This document shows positions 24,369-30,407 of a stretch of 30,407 nucleotides of DNA, piece by piece. Source of the stretch: Methanarcanum sp963640855 (GTDB taxonomy: Archaea; Thermoplasmatota; Thermoplasmata; Methanomassiliicoccales; Methanomethylophilaceae). A program made the position numbers and the translations under genes. Position 1 is the stretch's first letter. Every line of letters starts with the position of its first letter. Below the pieces are notes generated by a model. The model was not told the origin of the DNA. It saw only the letters and a program-made list of their open reading frames with translations, and searched no databases. The stretch is from contig CAVIAJ010000020.1 in NCBI GenBank assembly GCA_963640855.1, positions 1-30,407 of the forward strand, in the 5' to 3' direction.

Positions 24369-25493
24369 ATGCCCAGAGACTACTACGAAGTATTGGGTGT
24401 CGAGAAGACCGCGACGCCTGACGAGATAAAGAGTGCGTACCGCAAGCTTGCGCGTCAGTACCATCCGGACGTATCCAAGGAACCCAAAGAGGTTGCCGAG
24501 GAGAAGTTCAAGGAGATATCGGAGGCGTACGAGGTCCTGATGGACTCCGAGAAGCGTAAGATGTATGATCAGTACGGTCATGCAGGAGTCAACGGGCAGT
24601 TCGGACAGGGCGGATTCAACTGGAACGACTTCACCCACCAGGAGGATATCAACGATATTTTCGGAGATATCTTCGGTTCGATCTTCGGCGGGGGCTTCGG
24701 CAGGCAGCAGTCCCGTAACGGCCCCCGCACCGGAGATTCCCTCAGATACGATATTGAGATTACACTCGAGGACGCATTCAAAGGGAAAGAAGTGGAGATC
24801 AGCGTACCGCATTCCGTCAACTGTACGGACTGTAACGGTACAGGTGCGAAAGGCGGAGAGACGGAGACATGTAAGCAGTGCGGAGGAAGAGGACAGGTAC
24901 AGTCTGTCAGAAGAACTCCGTTCGGTCAGATGTCATCCATTTCCGAGTGTCCCAACTGTAACGGTACGGGAAGGTCTGCGAAAGAGAAGTGTACGACATG
25001 TCGCGGACAGGGACGTGTGAACAAGAAATCCAAGATTTCTGTCAAGATTCCCGCAGGAATCGACGACGATCAGAGAATCCGCGTTCCCGGTGCCGGAGAT
25101 GCAGGTTATCAGGGCGGAAGACCCGGGGATCTGTATGTTGTGGTACATATCAAAGAAAACAGCATATTCGAGCGTGACGGCCCAAACCTCTGGACAGGTG
25201 TTACGGTCACCTATCCGAAACTCGTACTCGGAGGAGAGACTCAGATCACGACGATAAACGGCGATTCCGTAATGCTGAAGATCCCTGCGGGAACGCAGGT
25301 GAACTCCGTACTGAGGATGGCTGGGCTGGGTATGCCCAAGCTGAACGGTTCGACGCGCGGAGACATGTTCGTCCGTGTGAGAATCGAAGTCCCGAAGAAA
25401 GTTTCAGAAATGGAGAAGGAACTTCTGAAGAAACTCGACGAAACCGCGGGAACAACCGAGAAGAAGACGAAGAAGAAAGGTTTCTTCAAATGA
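24369..25493 (+). CDS. dnaJ: Co-chaperone DnaJ (Hsp40, type I)
   Basis: This 374-residue J-protein delivers clients to DnaK and stimulates its ATPase. The N-terminal J domain (about 3-68) has the HPD motif at 32-34. A Gly/Phe-rich linker follows (about 75-110, FGDIFGSIFGGGFG). A zinc domain with four CxxCxGxG repeats begins at Cys152 (CTDCNGTG, CKQCGGRG, CPNCNGTG, CTTCRGQG), and the C-terminal client-binding domains come after it. It ends in a lysine-rich tail (KKTKKKGFFK). The ATG at 24369 lies 5 nt after the dnaK stop. An in-frame GTG at 24360 overlaps the dnaK stop and is a possible alternative. It is the last gene of the operon, closed by a hairpin at 25503-25520. Confidence 0.96.
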   Translation: MPRDYYEVLGVEKTATPDEIKSAYRKLARQYHPDVSKEPKEVAEEKFKEISEAYEVLMDSEKRKMYDQYGHAGVNGQFGQGGFNWNDFTHQEDINDIFGDIFGSIFGGGFGRQQSRNGPRTGDSLRYDIEITLEDAFKGKEVEISVPHSVNCTDCNGTGAKGGETETCKQCGGRGQVQSVRRTPFGQMSSISECPNCNGTGRSAKEKCTTCRGQGRVNKKSKISVKIPAGIDDDQRIRVPGAGDAGYQGGRPGDLYVVVHIKENSIFERDGPNLWTGVTVTYPKLVLGGETQITTINGDSVMLKIPAGTQVNSVLRMAGLGMPKLNGSTRGDMFVRVRIEVPKKVSEMEKELLKKLDETAGTTEKKTKKKGFFK

Positions 25494-25502
25494 ACGGCTG
25501 CC

Positions 25503-25520
25503 GTGCCCCTTACGGGGCAC
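25503..25520 (+). terminator. Terminator hairpin after dnaJ
   Basis: The arms gtgcccc (25503-25509) and ggggcac (25514-25520) flank a 4-nt loop, 9 nt after the dnaJ stop. T-rich sequence (ttcccttttaac) follows within 15 nt. Confidence 0.65.
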
Positions 25521-25642
25521 ACCCGTTCCCTTTTAACATTCTGGCACTGAGATGTTCAGTGTGTTTTCCGAAACTGTAATTTTACACAAAATCCCGGCAT
25601 AAATCCGAAAACCCAACGGATGTCACGCCGTTTCTATGTGAT

Positions 25643-25652
25643 AGTTATTAAT
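25643..25652 (+). promoter_or_regulatory. TATA box for the zinc-ribbon protein
   Basis: AGTTATTAAT lies 25-34 nt before the ATG at 25677, which makes that ATG the start of a leaderless mRNA and argues against the in-frame ATG at 25620. Confidence 0.5.
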
Positions 25653-25676
25653 CCAGCCCCAGACATTCGGAATCTG

Positions 25677-27086
25677 ATGAGTGAAGAACAGGCGGTATTT
25701 ACCTGTCCCAAATGCGGACGGGACGCCGAACTGAGGTCCGGCTACGAGACATCCGTCATCTGCAAAGATTGCGGTGAGACCAAGATTGTCATGAGATTCC
25801 TGTCCAACGGCGATATCGAGACAGTGACCGAAGACACGGGAAAATACTACGAATTGGAACCCTCCGTGAGAGAGGCACTGAATGCCGTGGAGTCCGCGAA
25901 AACGGATGCGGAGAAAGTAATTGCACTTTCACTGCTGTCCGACAGATACAGTGAAACAGGCAGGGAAGTCAAAGCCGAGAATCTCGCAAACGAAGTGCTT
26001 GCCGAGATGTACAGATTGGCCGAAAAGGGTGACAGTGAGATGCTTTCACGCTACTTCAATCAGATTCCGATCTGCGCGGCGTTCGCAATCGCACGCGGCG
26101 ACAACAAGACTGCCATGAATATCTACGCGGACGGTCTCGCACATGTAGGCGACAGCAGAACAATCGAAGTTGCCTCGATGAAGGTCAACTACGGATTTAT
26201 CTGTACCATGAGGAAAGAACTTACCAATGCGGAAAAAATCTTCAAAGAAGCGTTGGAACTTACCGAAGAATGCTTCGCAAAGGGAGAGAAAGGCGACGAT
26301 CCGTACCTTTTGGCAACCATTTACGATTCACTCAGACTCATCTCATCGAAGAACGGCCGTGCCGAAGAAGCGGAAGGTTACATGGAATCCGCACTCCGCG
26401 AGAGGAGAGAATTACTGAAAACCGCGCCTGTCATCTCCGCAAGACTGATTGAATTGGCAGATTCGATAGGATTCAAAGCGGAATCCGAAGAAAGAAAAGG
26501 AAACTCGGAGAATGCCGAAGCACTCATGAACGAAGCCGTGGAAATTCTTAAAGGATATCCGGACAACAAAGATGCATATGCAAATGCACTCATGAACCGT
26601 GCGAAATACCGTCAGATGAAGAATCCCGAGATGACGGAAGAATTCGGCGAAGAGATGAACGAAGTCATTCCCGCATTGGAAGCCGTCAGACTCAAGGACA
26701 AGAGAACATACGAGAATCTGGCACAGGCATATATGTTCAGGTCGATGATTCGCAGTCCCGACGATTTGGACGGTCTTTTGGAAGATCTTACCGGAGCATA
26801 CGACAATCTTCACGTCCTGGCCGAAACAGGCGACGTGAACGAGATGTTCTTCATGTCCACGGCACACTCGTATCTTGTTCTCCTGAATATGAAAGATCAG
26901 GAAAAGGCAAAGGAAGTACGCAGCGAACTCATGGAACTGGGTATTTCGCAGAGCGATCTTGACAGAGCTTCGAGGAGTACCGTAGGAAGCATCAATTCCA
27001 AGAGTACGAGAATCGATTCGTCGGCTGTCCCGACCAAACCCATGCCGGGCAGAAGACTCAGAAGACAGATCAAACACAAGGAGTGA
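25677..27086 (+). CDS. Zinc-ribbon protein with helical (TPR-like) repeats
   Basis: The protein has 469 residues. The N-terminus is a compact zinc ribbon, CPKCG (Cys10, Cys13) and CKDCG (Cys29, Cys32). From about residue 60 to 430 it is a succession of amphipathic helix pairs resembling TPR repeats (for example NAEKIFKEALELTEECFAKG and AEEAEGYMESALRERRELL). The tail (about 430-469) is basic and probably disordered (GRRLRRQIKHKE). This is a scaffold architecture: a zinc knob on a peptide-binding superhelix, in the cytoplasm. No enzyme motif is seen and I do not recognise a family. The ATG at 25677 is chosen from the TATA position and because the ribbon begins here. Its last codons carry the AGGAG that serves the next gene, a GPN-loop GTPase, so the two products are probably made together. 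Confidence 0.75.
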   Translation: MSEEQAVFTCPKCGRDAELRSGYETSVICKDCGETKIVMRFLSNGDIETVTEDTGKYYELEPSVREALNAVESAKTDAEKVIALSLLSDRYSETGREVKAENLANEVLAEMYRLAEKGDSEMLSRYFNQIPICAAFAIARGDNKTAMNIYADGLAHVGDSRTIEVASMKVNYGFICTMRKELTNAEKIFKEALELTEECFAKGEKGDDPYLLATIYDSLRLISSKNGRAEEAEGYMESALRERRELLKTAPVISARLIELADSIGFKAESEERKGNSENAEALMNEAVEILKGYPDNKDAYANALMNRAKYRQMKNPEMTEEFGEEMNEVIPALEAVRLKDKRTYENLAQAYMFRSMIRSPDDLDGLLEDLTGAYDNLHVLAETGDVNEMFFMSTAHSYLVLLNMKDQEKAKEVRSELMELGISQSDLDRASRSTVGSINSKSTRIDSSAVPTKPMPGRRLRRQIKHKE

Positions 27087-27091
27087 GATTT

Positions 27092-27865
27092 TTGAAATTC
27101 ATATTCTTCGTGGGAACGGCGGGAAGCGGCAAGAGCACTCTCGTCAGAGCATTCAGGGATTGGCTGGGGAACAACGCAGTCGACTGTATGACGGTAAACC
27201 TCGATCCCGGAGTGGATATGCTTCCTTACGATGCCGATATCGACATCAGGGAATGGGTTGCGTTGGATGAAGTAATGTCGGAATACAATCTCGGACCGAA
27301 CGGTGCGCAGATTGTTGCGGCGGATCTTATGGCCGTGAACATCAGGAAAATCACAGACATTCTCGACGGCGAAAAGACGGAATACGTTCTTGTCGACACA
27401 CCCGGACAGTTGGAACTGTTCGCATTCAGGGAGTCTTCCAATGTTATCATAGAAGCATTCGGAAAGGACAGATCCATGGTAATTTACCTCTCCGATCCTA
27501 TGCTCTGCAAGACATCGAACGGTTTTGTATCCAACATGGTTCTTTCGTCATTGGTCGAATTCAGGCTTCAGTTGCCTACAGTCAACATTCTCACCAAAGC
27601 CGATCTTATCAAAGAAGAAGACAAAGAAAAAATGATTTCGTGGTTCGAGAACTCCGATTCATTATACGACGATCTTCTCGACAATGATTCGAATCCTCAG
27701 ACCGTCGTCGGTACCGAGTTGTTCAAAGCCGTGGAAAGTATCGGTATCTTCGGTCAGATGCGTGCGGTATCCGCCACCGAGAACACGGGATTGGAAGACA
27801 TCTACGCCGCGGCGCAGTTGGAATTTTTCGGCGGCGAAGACGCAGATCCCGAAGACAACGAATGA
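27092..27865 (+). CDS. GPN-loop GTPase
   Basis: This 257-residue homologue of eukaryotic GPN1-3 (Npa3 family) belongs to a group of dimeric GTPases linked in eukaryotes to RNA polymerase II assembly and nuclear import. The archaeal role is unknown. The P-loop is GTAGSGKST (8-16), the family-defining Gly-Pro-Asn is at 68-70 (YNLGPNGAQ), the G3 motif is DTPGQLELF (102-110), and the G4-like motif is NILTKADL (165-172). The C-terminus is acidic (EDADPEDNE). A TTG start at 27092 is proposed because the family begins directly with the P-loop strand and AGGAG at 27079-27083 is 8 nt away; a GTG at 27083 is the alternative. It follows the zinc-ribbon gene by 5 nt and is closed by a hairpin shared with PAN. 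Confidence 0.93.
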   Translation: MKFIFFVGTAGSGKSTLVRAFRDWLGNNAVDCMTVNLDPGVDMLPYDADIDIREWVALDEVMSEYNLGPNGAQIVAADLMAVNIRKITDILDGEKTEYVLVDTPGQLELFAFRESSNVIIEAFGKDRSMVIYLSDPMLCKTSNGFVSNMVLSSLVEFRLQLPTVNILTKADLIKEEDKEKMISWFENSDSLYDDLLDNDSNPQTVVGTELFKAVESIGIFGQMRAVSATENTGLEDIYAAAQLEFFGGEDADPEDNE

Positions 27866-27874
27866 GATGACTCC

Positions 27875-27900
27875 GCAGGATACCGTCAAAAGTATCCTGC
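27875..27900. terminator. Bidirectional hairpin between GPN GTPase and PAN genes
   Basis: The arms gcaggatac (27875-27883) and gtatcctgc (27892-27900) pair perfectly around an 8-nt loop. The element fills the 37-nt gap between two convergent stop codons. Confidence 0.65.
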
Positions 27901-27902
27901 CG

Positions 27903-29114
27903 TCATCCGAACATGTATGCCGGAACCTGTTTGACTTTGTTCCTTCCGACTTCGAGCACTTTTTCTTTCGCTCTGAGGAAATCGTTCATGGTGACGCAGT
28001 CGCGTCCGTCCCTTATCGTAAGCATACCTGCTTCCGTACAGATTGATTTGATTTCCGCACCGGAGACGCCGTCTGTCGCTTCCGCGAGTTTCTTTGCGGA
28101 AATATCCTCGTCGACGTTCATGTGCGCAATGTGAATCCTGAAAATCTGTTCTCTTCCGTCGATGTCCGGAAGACCGATTTCAACGATACGGTCGAATCTT
28201 CCGGGCCTGAGCAGTGCATCGTCGAGTATATCGGGACGGTTGGTTGCACCTATAATCTTGATATTGCTCATGGGTGTGAATCCGTCGAGTTCGGAGAGGA
28301 GCTGCATAAGTGTCCTCTGGACTTCTCTGTCTCCCGATGTGCTTGCATCCAATCTTTTCGCACCGACAGAATCCAATTCGTCGATGAAAACGATACTCGG
28401 AGCCTTCTCTTTGGCGAGTTCGAAGAGTTCGCGTACCAATCTCGCTCCTTCTCCGATGTATTTCTGCACCAATTCCGAACCTACGAGCCTGATGAACGTA
28501 GCCTGTGTTGCGTTTGCGATAGCTTTTGCCATCAGTGTTTTTCCGGTTCCGGGAGGACCTACGAGCAATACTCCTTTCGGAGGTTCGATACCGACTTTCG
28601 CATAGAGTTCGGGTCTGAGGAGAGGGTCTTCGACAGCTTCACGCAACTCGACGAGCTGTTTCTCGAGACCTCCGATGTCTTCGTAGCTGACATTCGGTTT
28701 GTCGATGATTTCCGCACCCGTAACAACAGGATCCAATGACTGCGGAAGTACGTCCATAACTGCTAAGGACTGTTTGTTGAGCGATACTCTGGCACCTACT
28801 TCCAAAACATCCATGGGGCAGTATGTGGATATTCCCACAACAAAATCTGGTCCCGTCGAACTTTTCACGGCGACACGGTTGTTGGGAAGAATATCTTTGA
28901 CGGTACCGATGATGAGCGGAGGAGTTTTCATTCTCTCCAATTCGGCTCTCACCTTGGCAAGATCCTTCTGCACTCTGAACAATTCACTCTCGGCGTAACG
29001 TTTCTCTCCCTCCATGTTCTGGAGGTCTTCCATGAGTCTGACATTCTTCTCTTCGAGGGATATGATCTTCGCCTTCAGCTCAGATGTCAAATCGTCATTC
29101 CGGGAGTCGCTCAT
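27903..29114 (-). CDS. pan: Proteasome-activating nucleotidase PAN
   Basis: PAN (403 aa) is the hexameric AAA+ unfoldase that feeds substrates to the archaeal 20S proteasome. It is the homologue of the eukaryotic Rpt1-6 ring. In order: an N-terminal coiled coil (about 10-64), an OB domain (about 67-123), then the AAA+ module with Walker A GPPGTGKT (186-193), Walker B IVFIDELD (241-248) and the second region of homology (ATNRPDILDDALLRPGRFDR, from 290). Length matches the family. The C-terminus is ...AYMFG, whereas many PAN/Rpt proteins end with a hydrophobic-Tyr-any (HbYX) tripeptide that docks into the 20S core; here Ala-Tyr-Met lies two residues inside. The start at 29114 has AAGGATGAT just upstream and a TATA box at 29151-29160. 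It is divergent from MBF1. Confidence 0.94.
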   Translation of the reverse strand: MSDSRNDDLTSELKAKIISLEEKNVRLMEDLQNMEGEKRYAESELFRVQKDLAKVRAELERMKTPPLIIGTVKDILPNNRVAVKSSTGPDFVVGISTYCPMDVLEVGARVSLNKQSLAVMDVLPQSLDPVVTGAEIIDKPNVSYEDIGGLEKQLVELREAVEDPLLRPELYAKVGIEPPKGVLLVGPPGTGKTLMAKAIANATQATFIRLVGSELVQKYIGEGARLVRELFELAKEKAPSIVFIDELDSVGAKRLDASTSGDREVQRTLMQLLSELDGFTPMSNIKIIGATNRPDILDDALLRPGRFDRIVEIGLPDIDGREQIFRIHIAHMNVDEDISAKKLAEATDGVSGAEIKSICTEAGMLTIRDGRDCVTMNDFLRAKEKVLEVGRNKVKQVPAYMFG

Positions 29115-29150
29115 AATATCATCCTTGTGATGACGGTCTATCTGTGAGCT

Positions 29151-29160
29151 GTTATAATAC
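29151..29160 (-). promoter_or_regulatory. TATA box for PAN
   Basis: The minus-strand sequence GTATTATAAC lies 37-46 nt before the ATG at 29114. It implies a leader of roughly 15 nt with a ribosome-binding site (AGGATGA, about 29118-29124). Confidence 0.5.
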
Positions 29161-29194
29161 CGTTACTGAATATGAAACGCGTAATAACCGCAGT

Positions 29195-29207
29195 CTTAAA
29201 TTATTAG
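29195..29207 (+). promoter_or_regulatory. TATA box for MBF1
   Basis: CTTAAATTATTAG lies 20-32 nt before the ATG at 29227, the leaderless geometry. It is only 34 nt from the divergent PAN TATA box, so the two promoters share a small region. Confidence 0.5.
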
Positions 29208-29226
29208 TTGGCACATAGGCGGATAC

Positions 29227-29721
29227 ATGATCTGCGAAATGTGCGGCAAAGAGGTGCCGGCGACAAGACCGGTTTTCATCGAAGGTACAAAGCTTGACGT
29301 CTGCCCCAACTGTTCGAAGTTCGGGGATGAGCACAGGGGATCCTCTGCAAAAGGATCCGCTCCCGCACCGAGCGCACAGGTGATCGAGCAGAGGCTTCAG
29401 AGACGCGAACAGCGTATGCAGGTAAAAGATGTGTACCGCGGCTCCGAGACTGTGGAACTTATCGCCGACTACGGCGGAGAGATAAGAAAGGCCCGTATGA
29501 GCAAAGGTATGGATCTGGAACAGTTTGCAGCCTCCATTCTCGAGAAGAAAGGAACAATCGCGAAAATCGAATCCAACGACCTCGTTCCCAACGACAAACT
29601 TATCAAAAAGCTCGAGAAAGCGCTGGACATCAAGCTCACGGAGTCTGTCGCATCCGGCGGTAAAATCGGCGGAAGTCAGAGCACAAAGATGACTCTTAAC
29701 GACTTCATCAAGAAGAAGTGA
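29227..29721 (+). CDS. mbf1: Multiprotein bridging factor 1 (archaeal MBF1)
   Basis: The 164-residue protein has the archaeal MBF1 layout. An N-terminal zinc ribbon (Cys3, Cys6, Cys26, Cys29: CEMCGKEV ... CPNCS) is followed by a linker, then a Cro/C1-type helix-turn-helix (about 83-138, IRKARMSKGMDLEQFAASILEKKGTIAKIESND), and a basic tail (LNDFIKKK). In eukaryotes MBF1 bridges transcription activators and TBP. The archaeal protein associates with ribosomes and may act in translation or regulation. All four cysteines and the helix-turn-helix are intact. It is divergent from PAN, with overlapping promoter space, and convergent with the DUF2240 gene at a 3-nt gap, with no terminator hairpin between them. 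Confidence 0.94.
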   Translation: MICEMCGKEVPATRPVFIEGTKLDVCPNCSKFGDEHRGSSAKGSAPAPSAQVIEQRLQRREQRMQVKDVYRGSETVELIADYGGEIRKARMSKGMDLEQFAASILEKKGTIAKIESNDLVPNDKLIKKLEKALDIKLTESVASGGKIGGSQSTKMTLNDFIKKK

Positions 29722-29724
29722 AAC

Positions 29725-30237
29725 TCATTTTTTCGCAATTGCTTCGTACACACGGGCGGCGAGATGGTCTATTTCCACTCCCGCATCCCTGAGTACAATC
29801 AGTCCCGCGACGAGAATGTCCACGTTCAGTGCCTTCTGCAGGGCATTGGCCGCGGACATGAAATCTCTTTTTTCCATATCTGCATTCATAGATTCGGAAA
29901 TCAGCAGGGGAAGAAGATTTTCCGGTGCCTGCGGCGTTTCTTTTTTGGGTTCCGCTTTTACCGCAACACCCTTTCTGACAGTTTCAATTAATGATTCAGA
30001 CGGCCTGTATGCTACGGGAACGTCGACATCCGATATGCTGAAGCATGCTTCGAGGTATTCCCCGTCCTTTTTGAAGATCTTCGAACCTGTGAGTGCGGCA
30101 AGGAGTCTTTTCGCATCGCTGTACGGCATCCAATGGTAATCCATCGACACTCCCATGAGGAATTCGTTCTCGGTGACTACGGTTTTGCCTTTATTCCTCA
30201 GAAATGCCGCTGCGCATACGGTGAGTTCGTCGGTCAT
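29725..30237 (-). CDS. DUF2240-family archaeal protein
   Basis: The protein has 170 residues. Its N-terminal 80 match my memory of the archaeal DUF2240 pattern: an opening helix (ELTVCAAAFLRNKGK), then FLMGVSMDYHWMPYSDAKRLLAALTGSKIFKKDGEYL, which looks like a winged helix, then DVDVPVAYRPSE. A charged, probably flexible linker (about 88-105, KAEPKKETPQAPE) leads to a helical C-terminal domain (108-170). It is widespread in Euryarchaeota but has no known function; nucleic acid binding is an inference from the winged-helix-like part. The start at 30237 has a TATA box 24-31 nt upstream. Its stop lies 3 nt from the MBF1 stop. Confidence 0.8.
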   Translation of the reverse strand: MTDELTVCAAAFLRNKGKTVVTENEFLMGVSMDYHWMPYSDAKRLLAALTGSKIFKKDGEYLEACFSISDVDVPVAYRPSESLIETVRKGVAVKAEPKKETPQAPENLLPLLISESMNADMEKRDFMSAANALQKALNVDILVAGLIVLRDAGVEIDHLAARVYEAIAKK

Positions 30238-30259
30238 CGGTAAGTACAGATACTCATGG

Positions 30260-30268
30260 GATAATAAC
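30260..30268 (-). promoter_or_regulatory. TATA box for the DUF2240 gene
   Basis: The minus-strand sequence GTTATTATC lies 23-31 nt before the ATG at 30237. A further TATA-like element on the plus strand (about 30315-30329, ctttatagaataatg) points out of the window toward the terminal repeat. Confidence 0.5.
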
Positions 30269-30351
30269 CCGTCGGAACATGCCGCCGGCGGTTGCAGAAG
30301 AGTGCTCCTACCTTCTTTATAGAATAATGAATGCGGAAGGCCGTCGACAGA

Positions 30352-30407
30352 CTACTGTGTTCGGCAATTCTGGTAGGTAACTTCTTTTGATTTGTTCTGC
30401 GGGTATT
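30352..30407. repeat. Terminal inverted repeat, right copy (56 bp)
   Basis: This is the exact reverse complement of bases 1-56. The plus-strand TATA-like element at 30315-30329 would direct transcription into and beyond this repeat, so a gene may begin outside the window. Confidence 0.9.

Noticed and set aside
1..30407. CRISPR array, tRNA, rRNA or insertion sequence
   Set aside because: I found no spaced direct repeats, no cloverleaf-like segment between genes and no transposase frame; only the terminal repeats hint at a repeat outside the window.

Overview
The window looks like a chromosomal segment of a methanogen-type archaeon of the Thermoplasmata branch, most probably Methanomassiliicoccales (Methanomethylophilaceae-like). 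The basis is indirect, because no rRNA, mcr or pyl gene is present. Archaeal information-processing genes (thermosome, PAN proteasomal ATPase, MBF1, GPN-loop GTPase, CTP-dependent riboflavin kinase with a DNA-binding domain, DUF2240) sit beside a bacterial-type GrpE-DnaK-DnaJ set. Most genes have a TATA box about 23-34 nt before the start codon, as expected for leaderless mRNAs. None of the 25 genes ends in TAG (20 TGA, 5 TAA), which fits a lineage that reads TAG as pyrrolysine.

Layout. (1) 204-1633: two-subunit class I fumarase, overlapping genes. (2) 1635-8940: a cell-envelope block. It holds a surface-anchored protein with carboxypeptidase-regulatory-like domains, then two homologous two-gene modules arranged tail to tail. 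Each module is a GT-C/GT87-like multi-pass membrane glycosyltransferase plus a single-pass protein with a GATase1-like outer domain. A third GT87-like gene follows. This is the least ordinary part of the window. (3) 9170-14542: a very large Lhr-type helicase of 1790 residues. (4) 14588-17977: purS-purL-purQ, the three-part FGAM synthase, closed by a strong hairpin. (5) 18023-20017: leftward genes for a regulator/riboflavin kinase, a small membrane protein, a GNAT acetyltransferase, and a 51-codon coiled-coil gene that is easily missed. (6) 20257-25493: chaperone block, thermosome then grpE-dnaK-dnaJ, with terminators after the thermosome and after dnaJ. (7) 25677-27865: a zinc-ribbon/helical-repeat protein overlapping a GPN-loop GTPase. 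(8) 27903-30237: PAN (leftward) and MBF1 (rightward) from a divergent promoter region, then a DUF2240 protein convergent with MBF1.

The two ends of the window are a perfect 56-bp inverted repeat. The simplest reading is a complete assembly contig bounded by two inverted copies of a longer repeat, although a real invertible or mobile segment is not excluded.

The genome is compact. Neighbouring genes overlap by 1-8 nt, and three convergent pairs are separated by only 0-3 nt. No intergenic stretch exceeds 300 nt; the longest are 20018-20256 and 8941-9169, and both contain repeated or palindromic elements. No tRNA, rRNA, CRISPR or insertion sequence was recognised.
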